Below, one piece after another: positions 1 to 12,735 of a stretch of DNA of 64,000 nt. The stretch covers positions 1-64,000 of the forward strand of contig CAJNDS010000152.1 in the NCBI GenBank assembly GCA_905221605.1, read 5' to 3'. Both the position numbers and the translations under genes were made by a program. The notes beneath the pieces are model-generated. The model had not been told where the DNA came from, made no database searches, and saw only the letters and a list, made by a program, of their open reading frames with translations. Every line of letters starts with the position of its first letter. The stretch's first letter is position 1. The stretch is from Symbiodinium natans. Lineage: Eukaryota; Sar; Dinophyceae; Suessiales; Symbiodiniaceae.

Positions 1-160
1 CGCCCGCGCACGCGCACGCGCACACGCGCACACGCGCACGCGCGCACACGCGCACACACACCGGGAGCGCGCACAAACATGCCCACACATGCGCACACAC
101 GCTCAGCTCGCACGCATAGTGTACGCACACATATGCACGCACACACGCACACATGCACAG
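1..160. repeat. CA/CG alternating low-complexity tract
   Basis: Almost pure alternating purine-pyrimidine sequence made of CACG, CGCA and CACA units, decaying to ACACAT toward position 160. Such tracts can adopt Z-DNA. The apparent His/Thr/Arg-rich reading frames here are products of the repeat. The sequence to about 540 has no further recognisable structure. Confidence 0.9.
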
Positions 161-543
161 CGTGCGCAGAAAAAAGTTCTGACTGCACTCTGTCTATAGG
201 CACCAACTGCGAGGCCCGGCGCACATGCTCGAGAATGGAGGCGAGTGCAAGGGAGCGATTGAGAGAGAAAGAAAACGACATGCAAAGACGACAAGCCGGC
301 CCGAGCAACGAATGCCAGCTCACGCGTCCTGTAAACTTGGATCATTTGTGTGGAAAAACTGTCAAACGTTCAAGGTAAGGCTGCTGCTACGCCATTTGAA
401 GGCCTCGTGAAGAGAAATACATGCACGGCACTACAGCAAGCTCGGAACACATGAATGTTGTCCCATGTAAGCACATGTCAACACAGCGTAACGGCCTTGG
501 GCGGTTGGCGTACGTCATGTTGCGTGGCTGCGAAATGCTGGAG

Positions 544-640
544 CGTGCTTGTGCTTGGGCTTGGGCTTGGGCTTGTGCTTGTGCTTGTGCCTGTGCTTGA
601 GCTGATGCTGGTGCTTGCGCAGCTGGCGCAGCTGGCACAG
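544..640. repeat. 6-bp minisatellite (GTGCTT/GGGCTT) and 9-bp GCAGCTGGC repeat
   Basis: About twelve imperfect copies of a hexamer alternating GTGCTT and GGGCTT, followed by two to three copies of GCAGCTGGC. The frames read through it give Leu-Gly/Val-Leu or Gln-Ala repeats, so ORFs spanning this segment are not evidence of a gene. Confidence 0.85.
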
Positions 641-3600
641 CTTTCGGAAAGGACATGATTGGAGAAGATGCCCCACTTGGATGGCATTTGTATGCTGGAG
701 CAGTTGCCGCCTCAAGGACACATGGGAAATTGTGGGATGTCGCCGATGTCGGCCAACACATGCACATGCCAGCACTGCCCAACAGACCGAGACATCGGCA
801 GCAAGTGGCATGTAGGCCCTTGCGGAATCCATTCCTGCAGATTTGATGTGACACTAGTGTTACGCAAGGGACTTCTTTGCAGCCGCTTCGAGCTCAGCCT
901 GTTGAAGGTGACATCTGCCTGATCGTAGATGTACAGAGACTTGCCATGACTGGAGCAATCCGAAAATTCAAATCTCAGATATTCAGATATTCTCAGCAAA
1001 GAGCCCATTCATCGCACTCACAGCTGACGACCTGCACTGATTCATCGAGTCATATGTCCAGTGCCGTGCTCTCGAGAAGCCTGCCACCAGGTGGGGCGAA
1101 TCGAAGACCTGACACTGAGTATATCTGAGTATACTGGAGCGATGTCACAGGATTCTGAAAACAAAGCGCTTGGCTGTGCAAATTCTCTGTAGATGCCACC
1201 GGTGACTTGTCGCGCGAAACCCTGAGCTCCAAGAGGTGGCACAGAACACTCCCACAGAAAATAAGTCAGTGGAGCCGAAGCATCTGGGACTGGGACCCCG
1301 TTGATGGAGGCGCGGTGAAGGCCTGCATTTGTCCTGTCCTGGAAGACATATTGAACCAAACAGAGAAAGCACACGCGCTCACTCTCTCTTTCTTTCTTTC
1401 TTTCTTAGGGGCATGAGGAGCCCAGGGCCCCCCGCGCGACAGCGCGCCCCGCTCCCGCTTCAGTTCCGCGCTACCACTCACACTGGTGGCCCTTTGGCCA
1501 CAGCAAGCGCACCACCTGAACAGGGCCTGTTTCGACCCGTCCGCTGTACTCCCCGCATCGCATGCTTTCTCTCTCTCTCTCTCTCTCTCTCTCACTCACT
1601 CTCACTCACTCATGCAATGTACACCGTAACAATCTGTATCGTCTCTGTCCTTGCGCGACCATTGCCACTCGCAGCGCTGACCAGGCCAGCAAGCCCTGAC
1701 CTCGATCACTGAGTCACGGAGACTTGACGGCCAACATAAACCGCGCACTCGCTCTCAGCTGCATTAGCCTTAGCTCCTGACCCAACGACACACCGCTCCG
1801 GTGAGACCTCTGCGTCATTCGGCTTCTGCAGATCACTGAAAAGCACATCACAAAAATCACCCATTCTCGGGGTTGAGCAGAACGTTCAAGGGTCGGTCCC
1901 CCTGGTGAAGTTGCAGATGCGCGGGTCCTCAACAATTACAGAGGGAGCGGATGTCTGTTGGCGACACACAGCGCCACAGCCTCACACCCTCAGGTGGACG
2001 GATGACGGGGCCTGGCGCAAGATCCTGCAAACGCAGACTTTTGTGAAGCGTGACCCTAGCCTGCACGCTTGAAAAGAACAAAAGGATTAACATCCATCCT
2101 CCTCCTGTACTCGTCCAAGTGGGCCTACTTCATCAAGGACCAGGCGAGGTAAACGCCAAACAATATGACCGCCATGCCAACCCATAGCTCGGAACCATTT
2201 TGCGACTGATGTGCTAGCAAGGCGAAAGGTGCTGACAACAGCTCCTACAGATTTCTGCGATTTTGTGTGGAGCGGATGCCTCATGACAGCGAAGGTGGCA
2301 ACAGTCACAAAATCTAGTCTAGCGGCAATCCTTTGCAACTGCGGAAGCTTTGAGTCTGACTAGTTGAGTCATGGGCATCTTAAAGTTGCACTTCTATCAG
2401 GAGAAATGCAATCAAGTACGGAGGGCGCGTATTTGCACCTACCGAAAGTTGCAAAGAGTGCACGTAGAGATTCTCTCTGCAATGCTGGCAGTCATGCACC
2501 TACCCTGCTGTTTAGCTGGGCTACACAAGCTATATGAGTGAATCAAGCTCCTTTGGCCAGGATATGTGGCAACCTCTTCACTGCGCACCTCAGGCCCAAA
2601 TCGATATGGAGTCAGTGGAACATTCGAAAGGGCAGTGACATTGCCAAGCTGCTGCCCCGCATCATCTGTCTCTTCTCCTGCAGTCCGAAACACCGCAAGC
2701 AACCGACTAGCAATTCTCAGCATCAGCCATGCACCCCAGAAGCAAAATTCGCACGAACAACGGTCTTTGCTACATGTAGAACTGTTTGCGTGGCAAAAAA
2801 AGAGGAATCCTTTGTCAATTTGTCACCACGTAGGGCCGGGGGAGGGATATTGATGTACTCGTCTCGAGGGTTCGAAGAGCGTGTAGAATACAAAGCTGCA
2901 CGAAGCCACTAAGCCCCACAGAGCTCCTTCTGTCGGCGCTTTTTCTCGCCCGGCTCGCAGAGGTGGCAGAACTTGCACACAGCCCCATTGTCACATCCCT
3001 GACATCCGAAGAACTGTGAATCTCCTAACGACACACAACGACACGCTAGTAATGCCAGCATGAACTTGTCAAACCCTGACAGCTCCGACCTTCGTGTGGA
3101 GAAATGCACAGGGCTTGCCTGACAGGCTTGCCCCCTCCATCGATTCAAGCAGTCTTGTTTCACGAACAAGTCGGTTTAGTCGATGTGTTGTGTTGGTGAT
3201 CGGGCCATGTGCCTGCATCCTTGCCTTCCAGTTGTGCCCTTATGCTCGTGTTTTGCTTGACTTGCTGGTCCTGCTGCGCCGTTTGTCACCCCACGACCCC
3301 TGTGGCTTGCAACCGCCATCATTTCTGTTGATTGGACATCCTGAGCAAAGAGAGTGCGCGTCTACAGAAACAAGTCAGCACGCAAACTCGATCAGGTCTG
3401 CCCAGGTGCACTGGCCGAGAGAGTGCCCTTGCGATCCGATGCTAGGAAGTTCGAAGGATCCTGGTGCAGGTCCAACCTCAAGTGGCGTGAACAACTCGAA
3501 GAAGCTACTGATGCAAGGAATGGATGAAAGTCATTGGCAGGAGCTGGAACGGTCATCAGTGGGCTGGTGGCCAGTGGTCCCTCGGCATGTCAGCAATTCG

Positions 3601-3950
3601 AAACATGAGTAATGACTGGACAGTGACTGGACACATGCGCAACTTGGCTTCCAGGCCACGGGATATGAGTCCACTTGTGGCTTTGCCCTTCCGAGCCTGG
3701 GCTAGTGTCAAATCAACAGGCTCGACACAACGATCGAGAACCTGATTGCCAAGAGCAGCGCCACGGTTCTCCATATTGTTTGCGAATGTGTGTGGATGGA
3801 ACGCAAGGAACTGGAGCCTGTACAGCACATGGTCAACGGTGAAGGTGTGCAGGAGTTACGCACGTGCCGATGTCACTTTTTCGCACCTGGGGAACCATCT
3901 CTGGAGGTCGGCATCCCAGGTTCGTAGGAATGGCAGGATGCTGGCATCCT
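641..3950. other. No supported gene; simple tracts at 1,384-1,407 and 1,566-1,610
   Basis: I see no recognisable domain, RNA gene or long frame here. The segment holds a (CTTT)n tract at 1,384-1,407 and a (CT)n tract at 1,566-1,610. A weak minus-strand open stretch at 2,087-2,338 is protein-like in composition but matches nothing I know. Confidence 0.6.
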
Positions 3951-3954
3951 TGAC

Positions 3955-3990
3955 GGTCAAAGCGGTCAAAGCGGTCAAAGCGGTCAAAGC
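3955..3990. repeat. 9-bp tandem repeat GGTCAAAGC, 4 copies
   Basis: Four perfect head-to-tail copies of GGTCAAAGC. On the minus strand they would read as a Phe-Asp-Arg or Leu-Thr-Ala repeat. No gene can be tied to it. Confidence 0.9.
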
Positions 3991-4767
3991 GGGGCTGCCA
4001 AGTCTCACCTGCGAGTATGTGGGGCACAGCAGATCGTGCATGCAGCCGTAATCACCACAATCCGGTCAGCACATAAACAGCAGCCTTGACAGCCTTGAGA
4101 AGGATGCCAGATACCTCCCCAACCTGGTGGCACGTGCACATCGTGGACCTGCGAGCCATTTTGAGTCTAGAGCATTCAAATTCTAGAGCCACTCAAGGAA
4201 AAAGGAACGACAGCTGACCGTGAAGCTGGGGCAAGTGCCTTCGCTTCGGTCTTCAAGGCGTCGGCGTTGTACATTCCGAGGAAAGGGCTCGGCACTGCGG
4301 CCGTTTGTGCTGGGCTCGGGCGGCTCGGGGGGTTCAAGTTCACAAGGCCCAGCCGTGCTGCAGGAGCTGCCGGTGTGGCTGCCGGAGCGCTTTCCGGAGA
4401 GAGCGTCGTGGTGCCTCCTCCCGTGAAAAACCACTCAGTTCGTATCTCGCTTTTTGAGTTTCGAAAAAGCAACCACAAAAACCATGCTGCCCACAACATG
4501 ACCGACTCGTCTTTCGCACTCGTCAGAGGCACCTCTTCGTGCGCAATGCATTTGGGGATTCAGCACAGGGAGCACGGGCTTGTTCATGCATTCTGAATGC
4601 GGATGTTGACTCTGGGCTGTTCAGCGGTGCTATTGAGTGCGATGTCGGTCACAATAGTGTGGACATGTGTGGGACCCCCCCCCCTTTCCTTACTTTTGGA
4701 CGTAGACACGGCCCAGAGACGGCCTTGAGATTCCTCTTGCAGCTTTCAGCCCCTTCCCGTGGCACCC

Positions 4768-4807
4768 ATGCCGCGCACATGCCGCGCACATGCTGCGCAC
4801 ATGCTGT
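4768..4807. repeat. 11-bp tandem repeat CATGCCGCGCA, about 3.6 copies
   Basis: Two exact copies and one variant copy (CATGCTGCGCA) followed by a partial unit. It sits between a poly-C run near 4,675 and ordinary unique sequence. I see no gene around it. Confidence 0.85.
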
Positions 4808-5992
4808 CCTGAGTTGCAAGAATCTCCAGGTTCTCTCTATCCTGGGTAGTCAGACTCTGGCATGCCCATGCTTACGACCAATAATAATCTTCCCTCAACA
4901 GACTCTGACGGCAGCGCAGTTTTCGTAAGATAAAGCCTATGTTCGGGGGACGTGCAAAGCATACAGTAGTGTGTAGAGACCTCCCTTCTTCAGAATCCTG
5001 CCATCTGGAATGTTTAATAGCAATGTCGTGCGCTTGCACACAAGCTGCGCCCGTACAAGCAAGCTCGCGTTGCGCGATTGTGCGCAAATGGAAGCGTGGG
5101 CGCGTGCTACATGCAACATCATGCAACCCAACCCACCGCTGCGTGGCGCTGGTGTGTGCGCCTCTCAGGCTCAGAATTTCCCGAGCTCCCGACATCCGAC
5201 CACCTCTCCCCTAACCGACAGTCTCAACAGCCAGTCACTCTCTTTTGCCCTGCCCTTTCCTGTGGAAAGATCTGCCCAAGAAGTCCGCACAGAGCCATCG
5301 TAGCTGTTGTTCACCAACGGTTCTGGATTTCCTGTGGTGTCTCGCCACACGTGAACTGCATGCGACCGAACATGCACTATGCCAGTTCTGTGCCTGGCAG
5401 AACGTCAACCAGACGCAGCACTGGCTTGCACGGAGGGCACTCTACCTCAGACTCAGACTGCATGAAGGAGCAGGGAAGGCGGGCAAGGCATTGATCTTCC
5501 CGAGAGAATGACGAGCGCAACGTGCCGCAACGATGCACTAATTGTAAGTGAAGCAGCTGTGGCATGCGTAACAGCATGCAGAGTCTCTTTCAGCTGTGTT
5601 CCGACTGGGCTCTTGCAAGGAGTGGGGAAACCTGACGGACCGCCGAGAACCTTGAAAGATCTTACTACAAGTGCCACGTTTCACAAAGAAGTTCGTTGCC
5701 TTCTCTCCAAAGCTGGTGTATTCGACCTGCATGCCTGCAGACAACACACTGCGACAGCTTCCGGCAAGCTTTCTACTTCCGGCTCCCTGCCTTGCAGGTG
5801 CCGACTGTGCTGTTTGCTCAGAAAGCTGCTCATCCTCCCCCACATCTATGAAAGTGTTGCGGACTCGAAGCGGAAGTGGAAACGTTTCCTTCACACATCG
5901 CCAAGATTGCGCACAGTTGACAAGTATGAGGAAGCGTGACAAACTCAAATCGCGGTGCAGTGCCTCCAGCTCCGAAGGGATGGAGATCTCGA

Positions 5993-6039
5993 GATCCTTG
6001 CGATCCTTGCGATCCTTGCCATCCTTGCCATCCTTGCCC
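5993..6039. repeat. 9-bp tandem repeat GATCCTTGC, about 5 copies
   Basis: Five slightly varied copies of GATCCTTGC/CATCCTTGC. On the minus strand they lie in phase within a 216-codon open frame (5,538-6,188) and would encode a Lys-Asp-Gly/Arg repeat. That frame has no recognisable domain, and a 9-bp repeat is open in any frame, so I do not call it a gene. Confidence 0.85.
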
Positions 6040-6330
6040 CTTGAAAGCTTGTCTCCACAAGGCCCCAGAGGCGCACGAGATGTCAGGAGAGTTGGCAAGC
6101 TCGGCACATCGGAGTACCTCAACAGCGTCTCAAAAAAGTCAACACAGTGAAACGCTTGCAAAACTTGTGCTCTTGTACACAACTGCATGCGGCAAAAAGC
6201 TCAACGACTTCGTTCTGCAGATGAGAGTCATTGGAGGTAAGGTGCGGCTAGTTCAGATTGCGCACTTTTTTCTCTACCGGCGTTGAGCCAAACCTCTTAA
6301 AACAGCGCAAGCAGCCATAGTCCGTGTCAA

Positions 6331-6418
6331 CATGTGCCAAGGTGTGCCAAGATGTGCCAAGATGTGCCAAGATGTGCCAAGATGTGCCAAGATGTGCCAA
6401 GATGTGCAAGATGTGCAG
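6331..6418. repeat. 10-bp tandem repeat GATGTGCCAA, 8-9 copies
   Basis: A very regular array of GATGTGCCAA beginning with two variant copies (CATGTGCCAA, GGTGTGCCAA) and ending with shortened units. The 10-bp period cycles through all three frames, so it cannot encode a conserved peptide repeat. Confidence 0.95.
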
Positions 6419-8094
6419 ATTTCGGACAAGAACTTCAATCGGAGCGCTGCAAAGCGGTGCAAAGTGCCGATAGTGGTGCCTTGCAGCTCATTCGCGGCAG
6501 CTCCCTGTAGCAGAGTTCAGCGGCAGCTCTCCACGAAAAAATGATGCATCAAGAGCTGAGGCTTCGGCCGCCCGGGGACTGCTCTTCAGATGTGCACTCT
6601 CGGCCCGTTGCAGGCGCTGCTGCTTCTCAAGTGTACCTCCGTGCTTAGACTCTTTATGCGCAGCGGATTGCGCAGGGCAGCCGAACCTGCTGGTCTGAAT
6701 GGCAACATAAAGTGCCTTGGTGTGCGAGATGACAGCCCTGTGACAACACTTGTCCCATTGGCCTTCCTTGAGAGGCTGAGGCCCTCGCCCTGCACCTACC
6801 ACTGCGGCATCTAAAAGTCTAAACCAGTCAACTGTGAACTGATGCAATTGTAGCTATGCTGATCCCGACACATTGCGAGTAGGCAACCCAGATGAACATA
6901 ATCAGTCGAGCCCTGATGCCCCAACACCGGAGAGAACACGCACACACATTCAAGCAACTGATGCCTGCCTTGCGAGTCAGCGCTTGAGATCACCTGAGAA
7001 GATGCAATCTGTTGCACCCCATAAAGTTGTTGCATCCAGCAGAGTCCAGCAGCTTCTGTTGGGCGAATGCGTTTCAAAAATCCCGAGTAGTTGAGCAAGA
7101 AGCTGGGCCAAGCAGCTGCTAAAAGATTCTCATCTCAGAAGGCAGCTAACAAAATGTGTAGGTTTGCCGAATGAAAGACATACACAGGCGGTGAGCATGC
7201 CTGGAGGCCTGGCACACATCGCATCAAAAACGCGCAGAGCGTATCAGACATGAGAATCTAGCTGGTGTCACGAAGCTGCCTCTGTTCACAATACTGCTCC
7301 AAGGAAATTGCCAATGCTCGCACAACAACTGTCATAGGATCTTGTCTACAATCTTGGCAAGCCTTTCGGGTACTTGCAAAAGTACCTCTTCTTTCCACCT
7401 TCGTTAAGCTCAGCTCGCGACTTGCTGACCCCTTTATTTCGACAGAAATCTTCTTCGGCGCCCCTTCATTCGGCAACTCGCCTTATCAAGAAGATTTCAG
7501 GCTTCCACCCGTTACCAGGTTCTGGTCAATTTCACTTTGCGCCGCAGGCCGTGCTGGCTGTTTCTTGTTGCTCGCCGCTCGGCTCGCCAGCTGATTGTCC
7601 AATGGGTGCTGGCTCCTTCAGCAGGCCTGGCCACTGTGCGCTCTGTTCCGTAAACAAGCCTGGCAGATCACGTGCTACGGACCAGAGAAAGTATTCCACG
7701 CAAAGCAAAGCATCTTACAAGACCTCAAAAATGCCAAATGGTTTGTATACCATTCAAGCAAGCTGCCGTCGAAGTGTCTCCGGCATCTTCACCAGACTCA
7801 AGGACACCCAGCACCTGTTCAAAGGTCTACTACGACCCATGAACTACATCTTCGAAAGGCTGGCCTGCTGAACAGAGTCTGTAATTCCCTGCAGCTTATC
7901 TTTGACGCCCTGTCGCAAGTTGTCACCACGGCTTTTCCTGCAGTCAGACTTCATCAGACGGCGCAGTTAGAAAAGTTAGCAAACAGACCTATTTGGTCAA
8001 GATGGTCCTCTCTGCTGGTGGTGCAAGCCAGGATGGCTTTACCTGTGCCGGCAACCCAATGATATCTAATGAGCCCTACGAGAGGGGTCAGCAA
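6419..8094. other. No supported gene
   Basis: Mixed unique sequence without recognisable domains, RNA genes or repeats. Several 60-165 codon open stretches exist on both strands, but none looks convincingly protein-like. Confidence 0.5.
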
Positions 8095-8165
8095 CGGATT
8101 CGGAAACTGAAACGCGCGGATTCGGAAACTGGAAAGACATAAAAACCTGATTCGGAGACTAGAAA
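8095..8165. repeat. Degenerate GATTCGGAAACT repeat, copy cluster 1
   Basis: Three imperfect copies of a unit containing GATTCGGAAACTGAAA, spaced about 28 bp. The same motif recurs in a second cluster at 33,235-33,420, 25 kb away, so this is a dispersed repeat family rather than a local accident. Confidence 0.6.
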
Positions 8166-9657
8166 AAACCTGACCCGGTAAACCAAAAGCAAGTCGCCTC
8201 CCACGCGCCAGCGTCGCGACACCCCGCGGGCACGCAGAGGGCCCCCGTTCGCGGACGAAGACGTGAACGCTCCCCACGCGCCAGCGCGATTTTTGGCCAG
8301 GTGCGACGAGTCCCGCCAACCCTACCCCGTGCTTTGAAACATACAAATTTTAAGAGGAACGCCACGAAATCCATCAAGCCGTAACAAAGACCCTTCCCGA
8401 AGACCACCTCCGCTGAAAAACCCTCGCCATGCTCTCGGGAAAAAGCAAAACCTCAGCCTTAGACAAGAGCCTAGGACGAGTATCCGAGCGTGGCCACTTT
8501 TGCATGCGCTTGGGCCGTTTGGGTGTCAAATGGCGGTCCCTGGCCGGCTCCAAGCGCCAAAGAACCATCCAAAAACTCGCGCAACTTTTGCTTCAGCTCT
8601 TTCCAACTGCCTTCCAGCGCTTTCTCTCCCACACCCTCTTCATCTCTTTTCCCGCCTTCGACAAGGACCCCATCCACTTCGCGTGTACCTCACGTTTGCA
8701 AGCGCTTGGGGCACTTTGGCATTTTGGCATTTGTCATCATTTGACAGAATGCCACAGTGCAAACCTGAGAGCTCAACGCCATCGGTCGACGATGTCTCGG
8801 CAACCGACCTTTTCAAAGGGCGAGCCGGCGAGCCACAACCGTTCTTCCTGCATCTTCCTGCTACACAAGAACCGCCTCGAAAGTCCTGTGTCTGTAGACC
8901 TGGGAATCACGATGAATCACGTCATGGCTGCAGTGCAACAGGCAACAGGCAACAGGCTGGACATTCGAAAAGATTCGGGCGCAGTCAAGTCCTCCACCTG
9001 TTGCAGGGCGCTCTCAGATCTCTCAGCATGCTGAAGCGACGTGACACAATTGAGGCACAAGCCTGTGGGCCCATCTTGGCCTGCACAGCAGGGGAGTGTG
9101 GGAGAGGAAGGATATGGAAGGATATGGAAGGATCAAAGCGACACTAGTGTCACACTCCTCACCTCCAAGGATGCAACGCGAGGTTCCACACGCGCAAGGA
9201 CGAGCTGCGACAGCTCCACCTCACCCCACTGGAGTCACTGGAACCATCTTAGAACCATCAACATCCGTCAAAATCCATTTTAAGACTGCGTCAAAATTTT
9301 GCAACACATGGCAACACATTGCGACGCAAGGTCTGAAGCTTTCTTTACAGAACGCTTCAGAGATGCGAGGCAAAACTCGGGCCTGCATGGCCTCCAACTG
9401 CGACACACATGTTGAGAGCATTCCGCGAAGTCGCTTGAGGTCTGATCCAAATGTGGCCTTCGCACTTGGCGCAATGTGCTGACAATACAGACGATGCTTG
9501 CACAATACCTGCACAAATCACAGTGCTCCACGCTGTGACATGAGGCGAATAAACTTGTGGGGCTTGCCGGAAGACAGCACAACGACAGCATAGCGAGAGA
9601 CAGAAAACAGCTGAGCAGCTCTCATCCTTCCCCCCCCCCCCCCGTAGTGTCGAACCG
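8166..9657. other. No supported gene; 10-bp repeat near 9,106
   Basis: I see no gene. A three-copy GGAAGGATAT repeat lies at about 9,104-9,130, and a poly-C run lies near 9,632. A 201-codon plus-strand frame begins at 8,429, but its composition (many Arg, Ser and Leu, no motif) does not support a call. Confidence 0.5.
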
Positions 9658-10161
9658 TCAGGGTACCCAGGTGCGCCTCAACAGAGGCGACCCTGGCCTC
9701 ACTGGCCTCCGCCTGCGCCGATGCCTTTCACAGTGTGGGAGCCCTGCTCGTGTCGCGTGCAGACTTCCAATCTGTTTTGACATGATTCCAACCTGTTGCC
9801 CGAAGCCTTTACAGGTTCGAGTATGATTTCTGCATTCAAACTGAATGCCAGATGAACTTGAGTTTGCCTCGGCACGAAGTTCTCGAGCAAGCGCGTCGAT
9901 GCGTCGAAGTGCGACCTCCACTGCTTCCATGGCTGTTCTTCTCCATGGGATGCGGCACACGCTGACTGAAGAATACTGGCCACGACCCAGCCTCAACACG
10001 GCCGTTCGAAGCCTCTTCAACCTTGCCAAGCTGCACGACTGGGTCCCCCCGCAGTGCTGGCTAACTCTTGTCAGAAAATGGGGGGGGGTTCTCTCGTATC
10101 CATGAATGAGCAAAGTCCGGGACTGCTCCTCTCGAACAGGAACCTGAGGGCAACACATCAC
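9658..10161 (-). other. Weak candidate exon, unknown protein
   Basis: A minus-strand frame of 167 codons. Only its middle part looks protein-like: an amphipathic acidic/basic helix beginning MEAVEVALRRIDALARE, followed by a Ser-rich linker. The two ends are Arg-rich and probably non-coding. The next protein-like stretch on the same strand lies just upstream (10,180-10,518), which would fit neighbouring exons of an intron-rich gene, but no splice sites can be proven. I recognise no family. Confidence 0.2.
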
Positions 10162-10179
10162 TCGAGGTCTTATCTGCCC

Positions 10180-10518
10180 TCAGGTTGCCTGGAACTGGAA
10201 GGGTAAGTTGGCCATGCTTCTGTCCACACAGGGTCCACTATGACCATGATGTCTTTTCTGGACGAGTGTTTCCGGCACATGCGTAGGTACGCAATGCCCC
10301 AACATCGGGCCTGACGCGGTACCAGAAGCGAGATTTTTGACTTCGGCAATGACAGCCTTAGGGATGCGCTTTGCAGCGTTTGACATCTGACGTCTCCAAT
10401 CATTCTCTACCAGGTTCTGTATCTCCACCAAGCAATTGGCTTGCGCTTCTCTTTCCAGGTGCTCTCGTTGCTGCGCGACCACTCGCCTCAAAGGCTTCGT
10501 GAATGTTTCATCAAGAAC
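10180..10518 (-). other. Candidate exon, helical protein segment of unknown function
   Basis: The minus-strand frame is open from a TGA at 10,519-10,521 down to 10,180. Its first 60 codons look strongly protein-like: a charged amphipathic helix containing VVAQQREHLEREAQ and then EIQNLVENDWRRQ. No ATG opens it, so it would be an internal exon or a gene remnant. The rest of the frame, from about 10,340 downwards, is less convincing. No domain is recognised. Confidence 0.3.
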
Positions 10519-11588
10519 TCATACAAACTGCTTTGGGCAACATGTTCAAGCAGATGTGATCCCAGCTCGAAGTCGGCACGCTTTCCAGATAGATCAGCAG
10601 CCATGCGCTCCTTGCGCAGATGCTACGCCATCCTATCAACTTTGCGTGCTCGCAAGGTTGCAAGCCTATGAGGATCTGCCAAGCGTGTGCACGCGTAAAG
10701 AAGCGCGGGGATCATGATCATTAACCAAATCATGCTTACCGCTCCCAGTATTTCGTATGACTGTAGGTCATCATAACATTGCTATTAACAGTATGTTGTA
10801 ACAAGCTTCTGGCTTCAGAAAAACAAGCTCCGAGATTAGCGAAAGTCTGTGGGCAATGATGCGACGACGCCATTGGCTGAGCAGGCGCAGCCCGCGGAAA
10901 AATTAGATTCGCAAGGAAGGTTGTCGGCATGTTGGAGAAGCCAAGCGTGCACACTTCGGTATGTTCACCAAGAACGAGTGTCCGGCTAAGTGCCGTGTGC
11001 TGCCACAGTGGAGACACCTGACCCTGGGAGTTTATCGCATCTCTCTTCCAGTGTGCAGGAGGACCTCACTACCTTCTTTTTGTTTTGTCAGCCTTTTTTG
11101 CTTCTGGCTTTTTCAAAAGCCACATACATCGCAAGTTCAAGTTGAATGGCATGCTCGTTTTCGGGTATCTCCGAATGAAGCTCCTTTAAAACGTGTTGGG
11201 CCACTGCCTCCTCTTGGTCCGCGGTGACCCTGCTTTCCTCGTTCCCATAGGTGGGGCACGAGCTGCTGCATTTTCGTTCGTGCAAACCTTCACCCTTAAC
11301 TCTTGACCCCTTATGGCCTGCTCCACTGCCAGATCAAAATTGGCGAGCCTCTCCTTCTTTGTTCACCCGGCGTAACTACTCGGTATAGCTCAACGGCAGT
11401 CAACGGACCTGATAGCGGCGGATATGTATCTATGTCTATGTCTGACTCTGCAAAGGCAATCAAATCTGTACAACATCCTGGCTACAACTGCCTGCCAAAC
11501 ATAACCCTGATACACAACAACGTTTACCGAACAGCGTGCTTTCGTGGCACCCTGCGGCAACCTTTCTGTGTTTCGGTTGCTGTGGAAG

Positions 11589-12056
11589 CTAACGGGAAAT
11601 AGTCGAAAAAACTGCACCGTAGCAGTCCTCCGAACGCTGAATGCCTGCTATGGCAGACTTGGCCACTCGCTCAGTAAGACTACCAAGGTCGCCAATCGCT
11701 TGGTCATGCTCCTGCGCAGACGTTGGAGCCAGCACATGCATGAAACAGTAATTGGAAAGACCTGCCTCACGGATTGTGGCTACCTCCTTCGCCTGCACTT
11801 GGACATCGGGATCTGCACATGCGCAGCGGAAAAAGGAGGCCCGTACCAAGCGGAGGATGTCATTGGTTGATGATACAAGCGATGAGCGCATCTCACCTGT
11901 GAAAAATCCAAACTGCACATGTTCACGGAATCCCTCTGCAGCACCGTGCAACACCAGAACCAGCAGAAGGCAGCGGCACCTAATTCCGCAGCATTGTTGC
12001 TTCTGTCTGCTGTCGCCTTGATGGTGTCCTGCGAATGCTTGGCTAGAGCAAGACAT
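11589..12056 (-). other. Candidate exon, unknown protein
   Basis: A minus-strand frame of 155 codons. The part from about 11,930 to 11,600 looks protein-like: balanced charges, hydrophobic spacing, the segment QVQAKEVATIREAGL and then a helical stretch. The amino-terminal third is Cys/Leu-rich and may be intron or non-coding. It is on the same strand as the neighbouring candidates. I recognise no family. Confidence 0.25.
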
Positions 12057-12735
12057 GAAAAGACATGAACAGACAAAAAGCGCTCAGGTGCTGCGAAGCG
12101 CCTCGGCGTTGGGTGAACGATCTTCAAGGGCCTGGCAACGCCGCACCGGCACAGCGACACGTCGTCAAAGCACCGTCAAAGCAAAGGGAAGAAGGATCCG
12201 GAAGTGAAGAAAAAGCGACGGCTAACCGGGGTCCAAGCTTTCAGGCGAACATCCAACTGCTCGAGAAGATCAGATGCCTCCCAAGGACTCCTAATCATTG
12301 AAGCAACCTGTGCTGAGCCTTATCTGGTTTACATCATTCATCTAGATATGTATTTACATGCCGTCATAGGCCTTTGCCACCCCTGGGACATGGCTTCAAA
12401 CACTCCGAGATCACATGCTCACAGCCCTGGGATTTGCAAGATGCCTTGGCTGCTGATTACGCTACGCATTCAACGCAGAGCATTCATGCAGCGTTCCTTT
12501 TAGTACTTTTTCCCGTGACCGGTGACATCATTGTCCACGCATGGGTCACTCACGGGCCGCATGTTGCAATTATCGCCAAGGCGTCGCGTCCCAACAGCAA
12601 TACTGCAAGCAACCCTGCACATGATGGGGCATGTCGCCATGCCTTTGGGCTCTCCCAGATGCTGTGCCGAACAATGAATGCGCTGACTACAAGCCCTGGC
12701 CTCTTTCTTGAACTCTCCCTTCAGGACCCTTTCGG

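Noticed and set aside
4154-4170. AGCCATTTTG followed by partial match to the dinoflagellate spliced leader
   Set aside because: Only 14 of 17 positions match, and no ORF follows within a useful distance.
5538-6188. 216-codon minus-strand ORF with a Lys-Asp-Gly repeat
   Set aside because: Openness is partly due to the 9-bp repeat. No domain, and the rest is not clearly protein-like.
6331-6418. Regular 10-bp repeats considered as a CRISPR-like array
   Set aside because: Units are contiguous with no spacers and the genome is eukaryotic. It is a plain minisatellite.
11388-11410. TATAGCTCAACGGCAG, resembling a tRNA A box
   Set aside because: No B box, acceptor stem or anticodon arm can be fitted downstream.
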